From contig JAMPIT010000417.1 in assembly GCA_026261815.1 (NCBI GenBank), positions 7,659,501 through 7,723,500 on the forward strand: a stretch of 64,000 bases of DNA. The letters are read 5' to 3'. Made by a program: the position numbers and the translations under genes. The stretch is from Monarcha castaneiventris obscurior (lineage: Eukaryota; Chordata; Aves; Passeriformes; Monarchidae). Position 1 is the first letter of the stretch; every line of letters begins with the position of its first letter. Below, piece after piece: positions 12,001 through 23,812 of this stretch. The notes beneath the pieces were generated by a model, which was given only the letters and a program-made list of their open reading frames with translations, had not been told where the DNA came from and made no database searches.

Positions 12001-12219
12001 TCTTCCTCCTTTTTTCTCCCTCACCTTCTCTGTTCCACTAACATGCTCTCCTCTGCCTTTCTTTCTGCAGCAGATGTGGATGCCAGTCTCCCTTGGATCC
12101 CCACTGTGCCCCCCAGCGAAGTGACAGTGACAGACATCACGGCAAACTCCATTACCGTCACTTTCAGAGAAGCACAAGTGGCTGAGGGCTTCTTTCGAGA
12201 CCGGAGTGTGCAGTTCTGA
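3018..12219 (+). CDS. CBX7: Chromobox protein 7, Polycomb PRC1 subunit (six coding exons)
   Basis: The coding exons are 3018-3086, 4452-4495, 8469-8534, 9059-9125, 9711-10050 and 12071-12219. All have GT/AG borders and join in frame to 244 residues plus TGA; human CBX7 is about 251. The N-terminal chromodomain (about residues 10-60) keeps the aromatic cage F11, W32 and W35 that reads H3K27me3. An AT-hook-like RKRGPKPKRLLLQ follows at about 70-82. A basic stretch RLSRKKFP sits in the variable linker. The C-terminal Polycomb box (about 212-244, EVTVTDITANSITVTF then GFFRDRS) is the RING1-binding segment. In PRC1 the protein acts in the nucleus in gene silencing. The ATG opens the canonical MELSAIGEQVF. 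Exon 6 has a NAGNAG acceptor. CBX6 is the next gene, on the same strand. Identification is very secure. Confidence 0.97.
3087..4451 (+). other. CBX7: CBX7 intron 1
   Basis: The first 250 bases are CpG island. The rest is ordinary intron, including a T17 run (3843-3859) and an A14 run (3880-3893) separated by 20 bases. Splice borders are GT at 3087 and AG at 4450-4451. No other gene is seen. Confidence 0.85.
3213..3252 (+). repeat. Perfect 2 x 20-bp tandem repeat in CBX7 intron 1
   Basis: TGGCTGTCCCCCGGTGCCCG occurs twice back to back (3213-3232, 3233-3252) inside the CpG island. It is a likely copy-number-variable minisatellite seed. Confidence 0.85.
4452..4495 (+). CDS. CBX7: CBX7 coding exon 2 (chromodomain core)
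   Basis: The 44-nt exon encodes [14 protein letters not shown] and two bases of K38. It carries cage residues W32 and W35. The acceptor is CCCTCAG and the donor GTAAGT. Confidence 0.96.
4496..8468 (+). other. CBX7: CBX7 intron 2
   Basis: A 4.0-kb intron. It holds a GGGA-rich purine run near 7021-7042 and a GAGGAG purine tract near 6585-6622. No conserved gene, RNA or confidently classified transposon was recognised. Confidence 0.8.
8469..8534 (+). CDS. CBX7: CBX7 coding exon 3 (end of chromodomain)
   Basis: The 66-nt exon encodes the rest of K38 and then YSTWEPEDHILDPRLVVAYE followed by E and part of K60. This is the chromodomain C-terminal helix region. The donor is GTAAGG. Confidence 0.96.
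8535..9058 (+). other. CBX7: CBX7 intron 3
   Basis: A 524-base intron with normal GT/AG ends. Nothing else was recognised in it. Confidence 0.85.
9059..9125 (+). CDS. CBX7: CBX7 coding exon 4 (AT-hook-like motif)
   Basis: The 67-nt exon encodes EERDRASGY and then RKRGPKPKRLLLQ after completing K60. It has the same length and phase as CBX6 exon 4. The donor is GTAGCC. Confidence 0.96.
9126..9710 (+). other. CBX7: CBX7 intron 4
   Basis: A 585-base intron with GT/AG ends. No further feature was recognised. Confidence 0.85.
9711..10050 (+). CDS. CBX7: CBX7 coding exon 5 (variable linker)
   Basis: The 340-nt exon begins RLYGMDLRSAHKGKEKLCFS and contains the basic KYLRLSRKKFPR block, a likely nuclear localisation signal. 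The rest is low-conservation linker. It ends in phase 1 at a GTAAGG donor. Confidence 0.95.
10051..12070 (+). other. CBX7: CBX7 intron 5
   Basis: A 2.0-kb intron with a long pyrimidine tract (about 11968-12067) before the acceptor. Nothing else was recognised. Confidence 0.85.
12071..12219 (+). CDS. CBX7: CBX7 coding exon 6 (Polycomb box) and stop
   Basis: The exon encodes ADVDASLPWIPTVPPS, then EVTVTDITANSITVTF, and ends GFFRDRSVQF before TGA at 12217-12219. Two AGs three bases apart (CAGCAG, 12068-12073) can serve as acceptors, so the leading Ala may be present or absent. Confidence 0.95.
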
Positions 12220-15200
12220 ATCTCTGTTCGCAGTGCTCCCCAAAACCACTGCTTTTAGGGTGGGGCTAGGGAAGGGTTACAATTATCCCTTAAGAGAAAA
12301 AAAAAATCCAAAATGTCTCCTCTTAAAATGTTTACAGAGACCTTTTTTTTTCCTCCTTTTTCCCCTTTCAGATACGCAAAAAAGGGCAGTGTAGGGGGTG
12401 TGTGTTTGTCATTGCTTTGTCCAGCTGAAAAACTGACAGCCCTTTCCCTGGCAAAGACTCCCCTCCTTGATGTGAAAGCAGCAAGCTGAACAATTTGCCT
12501 TTTATCCTGTCAAGTGGCGGCAGCTGCATTTGTGGGGAGAGGGCATGTGGAGGTGGAAAGAGAGCTGGATCTCTAGCCTGCCGCCTTGTTCTGCAATTGA
12601 TACCCCTTGGATAAAGATACATCTCTGTACATTGCTCTTCCCACCTTCCTCCTCCCTCTCTTCCTGCAGCAGTGAGAGGCGATGGATCCTACCTGTGTAG
12701 ATAACTCCAGCCTGTTATGACTTTCTCTCCAGTGCTGTTTTCCCTGTGGCCTGCTGTCAGGACTTCAGAAGCGTATTTGCCTGTCTGTGGTAAGTCAGTC
12801 TTTGCAGCATGGGTCCGTATAGACAGCAGAGCTTTCTCCCTTTGATCGTTGATCATGCGGAAAGACTGAAATGCATCTCTGAAATCCAAATTGGCAACAT
12901 AAATTCAATTTGCCCTCATTAAAAGCTCAGAAAGCCAGCATAGTTGAGACATACCATTCTGTATATGCTAAACAGGATTTCCAGGCTTGGCTCTGCTGCA
13001 TGAGGAATGTGTTATGGAAAGTGGGGTCTTCTTACCCATTGCCAAATTCAGTATTAATAACAAATCCTGCCCTGAACCTGTGGTAATAAGTTGGTTGAAA
13101 ACTGACTCCTCTCCCCTGGGAGGAGGGGCTAATAGGACAACTGAAGCATTGCCTGGCGCTGCAGATATCCAAGATACTGGCACAGGCCCAGGACACGGGA
13201 ATTGGACAGAACTGAGCTACAAATGGACCTTGATTACCAGCAAATTCTGTTCTTGGATCCCATAGAGAGATCCAAGATAAACAACATGTGGGGAAGGCAT
13301 GTATTAGATTTGAGGAGGGGAAAAATTCCTAATTCTTAGCAACGAGAATTCTTGGATTGTGCTGCCTTGAATGATACTCTTCCATGACTCCGGTCTCCTC
13401 ACAGTATCTGTGATCCTGTACTACTTTACTGATAGGAACTTCCCCTTGGAAGGCTTAACAATCTTTGCCAAGGAAAGCGGTCTGCATTTCAATAGACCTG
13501 CCTGATCTTGCACTTAAAAATGCCTTGTGCTGGACTGCCTGTGACACTTTGAGGTTTTTGAAGAATTGCTGTATTTTGAGTTGGTAGTTTAGCATAGCAT
13601 CTGTTCTTGCACATGCATGTTCTCTTCCATTTTTAAAAGCAAATTTTATTTAAATAACTTAATTTTATAAATATAGACCTTTTCCAATGGAAAGCAAGAA
13701 AAGTAAGGTAGAGTCTGAAGTGGGAACTGTGGATCAGAGTGCTGCAGGGTAACATTGGCTACTGTCATGATTACTGTCCCCAAATACTGTATTTCCTTAC
13801 TCCACCCCACCTGAAGCATCTCTTATCTGCTGTATTTATTTGAAATGAAGCTATGAGCCTTCTTAGCTCTGAGATAAAGATACCTGTGGAAATCCTCAGT
13901 GTGTTTCTCTGAGGGGCTTGGCTACTGGCCTGCAGAATTGGGGAGCTCTAGGGTTTCTGGTCCTCCAAACATCTACTTATTGTAAAGTGCTTGGACTGGC
14001 ACTGTGGGTTTTTACTAGAAGCAGTTTTTACCTCATTTAGGATATGGCAGCTCAGTGTAGATTTAGGATTTCCCCTTCCATCTCAGAGCTGGTTGAGCAG
14101 GCCTGTCTTTCATGCCATCACAGCAGTTTCAGGATCACTGGGAAGATCTTGAATTTCTGGATTGACCTTTTGTCTCTCAAAGAAGTAAGATGGGAGTTTT
14201 ATTATGGAAAGATCTGCGAGGGTGAGAAGTGGAAGCTGGGGGGGAATTACGTGGTGGGAGGAAGAGTGAGTGGGAAAGAAGCTTGCAATAGCTAGCAAGG
14301 GCAAGCTGATGAGGTAAGCGTGCAGGCGCAGGATGTTTGTTGAACGTGGGTGTCCAGAGCGAAGCTTCTGTGTCTGGAGTTGCACCCTTTTTTGCAGGAT
14401 GTGGGGTCAGACAGTGTTGTTACCATCACCCACACACCCCCTCTTCCCGACACCTGCCAAATATGCTGAATACCCACATCTCTCTTCTGTTGTGAAAGTG
14501 GACACACCACAGTCCACAGTGGCCCAGTCCACTCTTGCAGGTTGGAGCAGGTCAGACAGTGATGGTTGCAGAAACGTAGTGTTTTAGCTTATTTAAAAAA
14601 AAAGTCTTGAACTGCAGCTCATCCTGCTAAATCTTCATGGCATTTATAGGATCTGGTTTCTTTATTCTAATGCAGCAACTGCTGCCTTTGTCATGTCTTC
14701 ATCTCAGTGTACAAATACGCCAAAAAAAGCTTCCTATTTACTAAGTTCCTGGCTTTGGCTGACATTGGAAGCAATATCAATCCTGCAGCAGGAAAGAGCT
14801 TGTCCTCATAAACCAGATTTCCATCCTCTGCTTTTCTCTCCACTCGCCAGCTGACACTTCTCAACACTTTGTTTTGGCACTTTTCTTTAAACATATTTTC
14901 TTTCTCTTGCAGTGGAATTTTCAAAGACCTGTGGTGGTCTTTCAAAGAGGATCCACCCACAGCTTCATATCTTAATCATTTTTTTGGATCAGGCTATCTA
15001 GTGTTCTGCTGGTGACTAAACATCTTGCTACACGAAGTGTGGAACAAAGTACCTGGCTGCCATGCTGCTTTGTGTCAATGAGGAGCTAACCATAATGGGG
15101 TTAAGACACATCAAGCTGCATGTGCGTGGGTTTGGGGGGGGGTGTGAAGAGGAGTTTGTGGTAGGAAAGTAAGCAGTTACTTCATTGGTGTGGACTTTTT

Positions 15201-18200
15201 TTTGACATTCATGAATTCTTGTTTATCTCAAAGATCTTTTTCAAGAAGATTTTTCTCCTGATCTTTTTAAAATGTGGCTCTGTTCCACATTGTCTGCTGA
15301 CATATCACTGTAAACTTCCTTGGTAGAGCTGGTCTTCAGGGACTTCAGCTTTATTCCACCTCTGCAGGTGTAGAGAGGGTTTTACTAGTGATGGAAAGAT
15401 AGGTTGTCTGGGTTTGTGTCTTCTCCCCAATATTGTCCATCTGCCAGTTCAACCCAAAACCTGACAATTGAATTGGGACCTCCTGTGCTAACATGTCATG
15501 AAAATCAGATGCTGTGTTTGGATCTTTGTTAAGCATTCCGTTTGATTAGAAGAGCCAGAATAGCATCCAGCTGAAGCTGAGTTTAATAATTCTATTTGAA
15601 GCACAAGCTGAGAATAGAAATGGGCTAACTCTCCCATACCTTGTTTGGCTCCATGGCTGTAAACAAGAAAAATAAACTTCAGCCAGTGGAAATTACTGAA
15701 CTGTACACAAGAAGCAATGTTCTCAAAAAACTGCTCTAATAGTCATTCTTAGAACTGCTTCCATGTGAAAATTTACTAGCAGTGTTGGGGGACAGAAGTT
15801 TTTATTACATAGATCTTGCAGTGAACTCACTGTATACGTGACAGAACTGAGGGGCTTCATGAGACTGGAAAGCCTTTATTGTTAACACTGTGTTTAAAAA
15901 AAAGTATGGAAAGGACTGCCTCTGTTCCTGGATGGTTATAAACTAGATGTTATTGCTGTGATACACAAGTGATGCCTTGGAACAGCAAGTTTTAACACGT
16001 AAATAGTGGCATTAAGTAGCCTCCTGCATGCTCCTTGTTGTCTTGCATTTGCTTGGGGGCCCTTCTGCTTGTGAAGTCAGACTAAGGTGATTCTTTTCTT
16101 TTTTTCTTTATTTTTTTTTCAAGCAAGACCAGGATATTATTGTGAGAACACCCCAAAGCAGTTCCATTTGCCAAAATAAGCCCAAATTTGTTAGTGAATT
16201 GACTCTCGTTTATGTCAGAGCTCAGACATAGAGAAGCTTATTGAGAAATGAATGGCTTTTTTTTTTGTTATTAATGTTGTGAAACTGTCCAGAATTGTTG
16301 TTCTGGTGTTTTGTGACTGGATGTATAAAATTGTTTGTTCACCTCACAGGGGGCCCTTGGCCCCAGTACTGTTTCATGCTGTATGCCAGCTAGTGCTGCT
16401 TGATGGTTTCACTGGAATAGAGAAGGGAGGCCTCACACAGATCAAAAAATAGGCAGAGTAGCTCAGGAAAGACCCTCCGTGGTAGCCACAACAGAGGCTG
16501 GGGTGTGGAAGACAGTGGGGGCTGCCAGCCACATCTATGTATTAAGCAAAGCAAAGTCTACCACCACCTCTCCACCTCTTCCTCTCCTCTCAAGCTTTGA
16601 GCTTTTGTTTTCAGAAGCAGGCAAAGTGTAAAAACCTCCTTTTCTAAAGCTAATTGGTATCTACCCATTCTGTTCCTCCCTGCCTTGCCTGCAGCCTAGG
16701 AAGAAGAGGGCAGTGGGCCTTTCTGGGAAAGTAATAGGGACAAATGCTTGTCAGGGAAGGGAGGGACAAGAGTTGCCTCAGAGCTGCTCTCACTAGGTAA
16801 TTGAGGAGGGGCCTTTGAGTGAGCTGGCAGTTGAGAGAGAAGGTGTGTTATAAACAAAGAACTTGTAGTGAAACTGATCCCTTGCATCTGTGAGTGGAGT
16901 TCTGAACGAGCCCTGCAGAGAGGTGAGTGCTGCATTTATGTATCAGTCTTCTGCCATGTGAGAATGCAAGGGAGGTGTGTACATTGACAACTTGCACAGG
17001 GTAATTTCTACGTGAAAATGTATCGCGTTGGAGCATGTTGCTTTTGCCATGCCAGTTGTAAAGGTTTTCCCCAAGGGCATGATAAACTTGTTTAGCTTAT
17101 GATCAACAGGCCACGTTGTCCTGTGCCTGAACTTAGTGTCCTCACAGAGAAAGTGTGAGCTTCTGGGTGTCAGACAACCTGGATTCCATGCACGAAGCTG
17201 GTTAGGATAGGAAGGCTTACAAAACAGCCCCAGGACAATTGGAAGGAGAGAGAAGCAATCACTTTGAAATTGAATTCAAACCCTTCAAATCCTTTCCTGT
17301 AACTAGCACTTGCTGTAGAGATGACCCCTTTTTCTCTTCCACCTCTTTCTCTTCCTCCTTAACTTCTTGAAGTACGGTGGCTGTGCAGGGAGCAGGCAGG
17401 AGATGATCCCTAATTAACTGGGAGTGCTAGAGGCCCAGGGCTCCATGGGAGCATTTGGGGCTGCAGTGGATTGCTACAAAGTTCGGATGGGGTAGAAGCC
17501 TTGCTGCTGAGATTGCTTCTCTGCTGTGGGCTGCCCTGCAATAATGCTAGGGGTTCTTCTCTGAGAGCACCAGTTGGATGTTGAAAGGGAGAATTCCTAA
17601 GACTGTTCGGAACCTCCATCACATCTTATCTCATGACTGGGGTAGCAAAGTTTTGGCTGGGAGGGGGATTTTGGAGGAGGAGGAGGTGGAAAACCTTTTT
17701 TTTATTGTTGTTTTTTAACCAGAAAATGTAGTGTCAGCACAAAGAAGTTTTTTGCAAATCTGTCAAAATGTTAAGCAGCTTTTTTTTTGCTTTTAAATCT
17801 GAAGTATGTTTTGAAGCACTTTGGAAATGCAAAGCACTAGGAGTGCTAAGTACTCCTTATCGTCTCTCTAAAAGTGGCATTTAAAAAGCAAAAGATGTAT
17901 CTGTTTCAGGCCGCTGGCTGCTCCTTATCATTTTTCCAGAGCTGCCACCCAGCCCTTTGCCTCCCTCCCATGGCTGGAGGTGGGGAGTGTACTCCACCAT
18001 GCAGGGAGCAGAGGGCTCCCTAAGGGAGAAGAGGAGACCTGCTAAATCCCTCGCTTGCCTTTGGGGCGCAGGTTGGCTTCCTCCCTCCCCACCTCCTTGG
18101 ATTGAGGAAAGGGAAACATGAAGTTGAGTTTCAGTTTGAGTGGTCCTAGTCTGGGACTATGACCGTTTCTTCCAGCTCCGGAGACATCTTTATAGAGTTT

Positions 18201-19050
18201 CCTGTCTGAAAAATTGCACCTTATTAGCTTAATTGAGGAACGAGGAGATGTCTGTCGTTCTGCAGGGAGTGGGGAGAGGAAGGGAGGGTGAACCAGGAGC
18301 TGTCTTCAGTAGCTACTGGATTTTTCCAGAGGCCCTTTCCTCACCTCATCTCCAGGAGAACAGCAACGAAAGAACTAAAATAATTTAGGTGAAGCTTTTG
18401 TTCTGTGTATCTCAAGAACCTTTTGAGCAGGCTAAGGGGAGAGAAGCCTTTTCCCTCACCTAGTCATCTCTACAGCGTGGGGGTCAACACCCCAGCTCTC
18501 TCACTGGGTTTTAAGCACCAATCTTTTCCCTCAGCGTACGCACATCGTTAGAACTCTTTTGCACACTGGCTCATCTAATTTGGTGTGCTCCCTTTCTGTT
18601 GCAGGGGGAAGATGGGGGACAATGGGGTCAGTTAGAGGGAAGGGTCCCCGATTATTTTTGTTCCTGTCTCTTCAGTTGTTGCTGTTGTTCCCGTCAGCAC
18701 GCTAGAGTATTGGAGTCTTTGCACACAGAAAGCTTCCTTTTGCACAGAATGAGCTTCTAGCTTTTGTACAGACTAATTGAATGTATTTGGGGAGGGGGGG
18801 AAATAGGGAGTAAACCAATTCCAAACAAACCAATCAGAGTTTAATGCCTTTTCTGAGCGAGTATGTGCTGTAAAAGGAGATTGTAATAGCAAAGGGAGGG
18901 CAGGCTCAAGTATAATTTGACACAAAGTGTGGTTTTATTTTTGTACTGATATGGATAAGAGACTGTACAGCATCTATTTATTTAGATGATTTATGTGGTA
19001 AATGTTGCAAACAAAATTATTAAAATATTAAATATGAGAACTGACATTTA
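12220..19050 (+). other. CBX7: Probable long 3'UTR of CBX7
   Basis: No gene is seen between the CBX7 stop and 19.05 kb. The end near 18930-19035 looks like a transcript terminus: TATTTATTTA AU-rich elements (18975-18984), two ATTAAA signals, then a GT-rich stretch. The total of 6.8 kb is longer than I expect for mammalian CBX7, so shorter isoforms or a separate non-coding stretch are possible. Other candidate signals are ATTAAA near 12918 and AATAAA at 15672. Confidence 0.55.
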
Positions 19051-19077
19051 CTTCATGGTATGTTTGTGTGGTCATTT
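19019..19077 (+). terminator. CBX7: Candidate distal CBX7 poly(A) site
   Basis: ATTAAA occurs at 19019-19024 and again at 19027-19032. It is followed by a GT-rich downstream element (GGTATGTTTGTGTGG at about 19057-19071). Cleavage would be expected near 19045-19055. Confidence 0.6.
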
Positions 19078-22000
19078 ACCCCCCCTTGCTTTAATTCTAC
19101 AGCTGAATTATTTTCCAACAGTCACTTCTATTGGCATATAAACATTCAGTGCAGCTGGAAAAAGAATGGAAAATGTGCATGCGTGCGTGAGGAAGATCAG
19201 TGAAGAAGGATCGATGAAGAATGGAGCCTGCAAAAGGCTGTTTCTGACATTACTTTGATTGGAGGAGGTCAAGTTTTTATTAATTTTTAACCCACTGGGT
19301 AAGTTAGAGCTGTACAGGGGTGACCTGGGATGATTGGTCTTGGATGGATTACAATTTGAAGAGGAGAACGCCGATGGTAGGATGGCTGCTGCTCTGGGTT
19401 TAGGGAGTTCTCTACATCCTTGCAAAAGGCCGCAGTACCAGGACAGCTCTGCCCCAGTACCAGGAGTGTGCCCCATATCCTGCATCTCATGGCAATGGAG
19501 AAAGTCTGAGGAGAGGCCTGGGCTGCCAGGCATGCTCTGCAGTGCTTGCCAGCAGGAAAGCAGCTCTCCTCCAAGGCAAAGCCTCCAATTGGTTGGCCAG
19601 CAAGGCTTCCAGGGGCCTCTTCAGGAGCACAGCTGCTCCTGGGTACAGTTTGGCCCCTGGTTCACCCCACGGCTTAGCCAAGGAGCCCAAGTCCTGGAAC
19701 TGCTGATACTCCATGGAGAAAATCCCAAATGTCATTTAGTCCACTTAGGTGGCTGGCTTGTTCCATCAAGGTGTGTCCCACTCCTTGTCCATCCTCTGTG
19801 GAGGGGGAAGCCAGCCGTTTATTGAGGTACCTGGGCAAGAGAATGGGGCTGTCTGAGATGCCTCTAGTAGATGTAATGTGGGGGTGAGCCCCGCACCTGA
19901 ACGCAGCTATGGCATCAATCACGTGCAGCAAAAGCAGAGGGGGATGGGGTGTATTTCCTGAGTCAGTCATGGCTCAAGGCAGCATGGTTAGGTCTTGCCT
20001 GTGTGACCAAAGCGTTGTCAGCATGCTTGCCTTGAGCCAGGGAAGCTGGAATTGATGATGGTGATGGCATCAGAGCAGGACTCCAGCCAGCCACTTACTT
20101 TCTGGCAGCAGCTAGCAAGTCAGGTGAAGTTGTAAGAAACTGCAGTGCAGAGTTACGGGAAAGCCTGCTCCGGAGATTGTGTCTTCCTACCTCTGCCAAT
20201 GCTGCAGAGGCTGGCTGGTGCTAGAAACAGCTTGTCCTTTTGCATGCATGCGTTGGCTGGATTAAAGGTTAATCTGGGCAGTCCTCCTATTTTTTAATAA
20301 TCTGTTGCTATGCCGCCCCTCTGATCCGTGCAGTGCAGCCGACTTGCCTTGCAAAGCTGTCCCCATCGGATGCCTGAGAATAAGGGCACTCGGTGAAAGG
20401 GGAAACCACACGGTTTGAGCAGTTCGGTGTGCTCCGAGAAGCACAGAGTGAAATGCAGCCTGTGTGACCCCTGTGATGGCAGTCACTTCCTGTCTGTTCA
20501 GTGCCACACAACTTCCCTGCTCTTCCTCCTTCTCTTCACAGCATTTCGCTTGCCAAGGAACTGTTTTTGAATCAAGAATGCAAGAAATGCGGGGGACTTG
20601 TGTAATCATCCTGATCCAGCGGCAGCCTGGGCAGCTGGGCCTGCTTTGGGAACTCCTAGGCAGGCCCCAGGGATATCATAGCGTCCCACTGGTGTAGGCA
20701 CAGCACAAACCCCATGGGCCTTCTCTCTCTGCTCCATCAAAAAGTTAGTGGGCTGGAGGGCTGGTTGTTCTGGCCACTGCTGAGCCACCCATACCTGGCA
20801 CACAGGGAGTTACATGGTCAGCTCCGAGGGACCTGCCTTTGCTTGTGTGTGTTTCAGAGCTGCAGCAGGGAAAATCCAGCACACGTTGACCTGGATGCCC
20901 ACCGTGCCAAGGGTTTGCTTGGAAACGTACACTGCATTGGCTTGAGGGGCTGGGCTGTGTGCAGCTGTTCCTAGTGTAGGTGAGGGAGTGACCATTTGCT
21001 TTCCAAAATCTGCTGCTCCTGGCAGTGACCTCACTGGAGCGAAGAGCAGCAGAGTCAGTTGATGAACCCTTCCGTGGAGCTGTTCTCCTGGAGGTAAGTG
21101 CTGCTACTCCTGCCAGGTCCACAAAAAATGAGCTCGAGGCAACCACTGACTTTGAGCCAGGTGAGTTTCCCATTCTCAAGTGCCATTTCAAAAACACATA
21201 AAAATGTTCTCGCTCCTGCTGCTGTTCCCCTGTGCCCATACACCACTGGCCAGGGGTTTTGATGTGAAAGACCTTGTTGCTCTCCCAAGGCTTATTGCTT
21301 CCAGGCACTGAATTCCTGGTGCTAGTAAGAAGTGCTACAGTGTATTCTTCGGCACCAGGGTCTTGCAGGCAGGGAGTTGCCAGAAAAATATTTTATTTCC
21401 AGTGTCCGTAGTGAACAATAGCTGGTCCGGGAGGGCTGTGTTCCCAGGTGGGTTGGGTTTTTTTTCTAAAGTGTTTTACTGGAATTGTGAATGAAACAAA
21501 GGAAATACCCAACAATGCCCTGAACAGCTGGATATTCTGCTACTATTTTGCTTTGTGAGAGTAAAAGTTAGATGAAAGAGTTAGGCGATACCTGTGCAAC
21601 GGCAGCTCGCGGTGATTTGAGCAGTCACTGTGGCTGGAAAGAACGTTCTGCTGACAGGTGGAAGGAGAAAATAACTAGAAAGAGCACATGGAACTCTCTG
21701 AAAAGCTGCTGCCCCTTCTGGTCCATGGAACAGAGTTCCTTGTGCTCTTCTCCTGAGGTGGGGTGTGCTGTTCATGACCCACACATATGTTTTGGGACAA
21801 GGCCACCAGTCTTGGCTGCTGCACATGGGTTTGTGTAGCCACGTAAAGACTTTTTCCCCCTTTCGATTTAAGGGTGCCTGCTTTTGAGGGTGGATGATAT
21901 CGCTGGTTGAAAGTTCAGTTACTTGACACTCAGCTACAAATGTAAAAGCAGTTGTTTAAAAAGAGTGAACAGTAACAAACGGTAATTTAAACATGGATGG

Positions 22001-23340
22001 TGTTAATGAACACTTAATGTGCAAAGTTTAAAAAGTGAGAAGCAAAATGCAATGGGTGTGATGGACTTGTTCTTTTGAAGTCACCCTCAAGCCTGTGAAG
22101 AACTGAGATTAAAAAAAGGTGCTGTCTAGAGAAAAGGGACAGTCCAGAAGGACTTGACCCACTCTAGGTGAGAGTCTTGGGCTTTTTGTTTTTGCCTGCC
22201 CTGTGATGCCAAACACCCGAGAAAGGCCCTTTTAGAGCCTATTCTCGAAGTGACAGATACAACCTAAATGCAGAATTATCAGTAATGAAGCACGCTGTGG
22301 TTCAGTCCCTGACCACAAAAACACTTCCTTCTCCGAATTGTTCACATGTCCTGAACCAGGGTCCGTATGATTGTCTCCATCAGCATTCAGCAACCTCTCC
22401 ATTAACCCCCCTTCAAATGGGGACATGGCAGTGGGGAGCACATCCTCTCCTGAGTCACTTTTCCTCCGGGCAGAGAGCTTGTGTTGGCTGCAATATTTCG
22501 GCTGCTAAGGTGAAAAAGAACAAAACACTCTGACAGATCTTGCCCGAATCACAGGCAGTGAGGAAAACATTCCTTTTCCTACCTGCCTGCCTTGACTTTG
22601 GGAAATCCATCCCTGCTAGTACTGATAGTATAGCCATAATACAGCTGTTTCCAGAATACCCTCCTTCTGGGTGAAACCCCTGAGCAAGAGGTGGAAAGGG
22701 AAAGGGAAGATGAGTGCAAATGCAGAAAGGGTTAGCGAGTGCCACAGGGGCTGTGGGGGTCCCTGCCAGGCCAGCTGAGGAGTAGGTAGCAGAGGGATTC
22801 CAGTGCTCCGTAGGTACCTTGCTGGTCTGAGAAAGAGCAGCAAATGCAGGACAACCATCACCTATAGCCCTCGTCACAGCTCCCACTTTTTCCACAGGGT
22901 GTTTGAAATGCACTGCCTCCTCACCCAAAAACCAGGTGAAAAAGCAGAACAGGCCAGATAAGGTCCTCCAAGTAAGGGAGGACCCTGAGTTCCACACAAA
23001 AACAACCACAGGGCCGTGAGCTTCCATTTTGAATCACAGAGAATGATTTTTGTCTGAGATTTTTGTCTTTTTAGCACCTGCAAGAGAGTGTAAAGTATGC
23101 TGCAAATTAATTAGGGGTTTGCAGTAATGGTCAGGGCAGGGAATTCCTCTAGGTGACTTAACATTTTTCTGGTTTCTTTACAGGTTTACATAGCATGGTT
23201 GGCCTGTTTACCTTGTGGTACCTTATACTGGCTCAAAAATTGTACCTCGTACTGGCACACACTCACGCCAGCTAAATGGAATAAAAAAGAAAGAAAATAT
23301 TTAAGCACCTTTATTGCTAGTTTTTGCCTTGCTATGTGCT
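19051..23340. other. CBX7-CBX6 intergenic spacer
   Basis: A spacer of about 4.3 kb before the CBX6 CpG island. In placental mammals this interval carries APOBEC3 genes. Here I see no zinc-dependent deaminase motif and no long conserved open frame on either strand. The longest open frames (for example minus strand 20745-21308 and 22455-23027) have no recognisable domain and are probably chance. Confidence 0.7.
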
Positions 23341-23427
23341 TCAAGGCTGCCTGCTTCCCCGCTGGCGAGAGGGGGTGACGGTGCATCTGCAGCGGGAGAA
23401 GAAGAGGCCGCCGCCATTGTTTTAGGT

Positions 23428-23512
23428 AAAAAAAAAAAAAAAAAAAGCCCCGTTCGGGCGGGAAGGGGCAATACCGCCGCCATGCCGTGCCGTGCCGTGC
23501 CGTGCCGTGCCG
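23428..23512 (+). repeat. A19 homopolymer and (TGCCG)6 microsatellite upstream of CBX6
   Basis: A run of 19 A bases lies at 23428-23446, and six perfect TGCCG units at 23483-23512. Both sit in the promoter CpG island and may vary in length. Confidence 0.9.
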
Positions 23513-23762
23513 GGGCTCTGCCCGGGCGGGATCCGCCCCGGTTCCCGCAGCCCCGGGGCCCCGAGCCCCCGCGCTCCCCACGCCCCTGCCGCGGCGGGCG
23601 CGGCCCCTTTAAGGGCCTTTAACCACCGGGGATGGGGGGGGCGGGTCACGCGCGGCCGCGGCGGGAGGGGGCGCGCGGGCGTGCGCGAGCCGGCGGCGGC
23701 ACGAGGAGGGCGGGGCCGGGGGGCAGGGGGCGGGGCGGCGCGCGCGGGCGGGCGGGATTATT

Positions 23763-23798
23763 ATGGGCTGTGGGCGCCGCCGCCGCCGCCGCCGCTGA
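23763..23798 (+). CDS. Candidate upstream ORF, 11 codons, Arg7
   Basis: ATG at 23763 opens MGCGRRRRRRR followed by TGA at 23796-23798, which is 14 bases before the CBX6 ATG. The seven Arg codons come from the GCC repeat (six GCC units, 23776-23793) read as CGC. It is real only if transcription starts upstream of 23763, and translation is not shown. In this leader position it would lower CBX6 translation. Confidence 0.35.
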   Translation: MGCGRRRRRRR

Positions 23799-23812
23799 GG
23801 GGGAGCAGCAAG

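Noticed and set aside
20745..21308. 187-codon minus-strand frame in the CBX7-CBX6 spacer
   Set aside because: No recognisable motif, no deaminase signature, no plausible promoter or splice context; probably chance.
23030..23060. Short GAATCACAGAGAATG stretch resembling a reversed CR1 end
   Set aside because: The flanking CR1 landmark for a reversed copy (GGTTGGAAAAGACC-type) is absent, so there is not enough to call an element.
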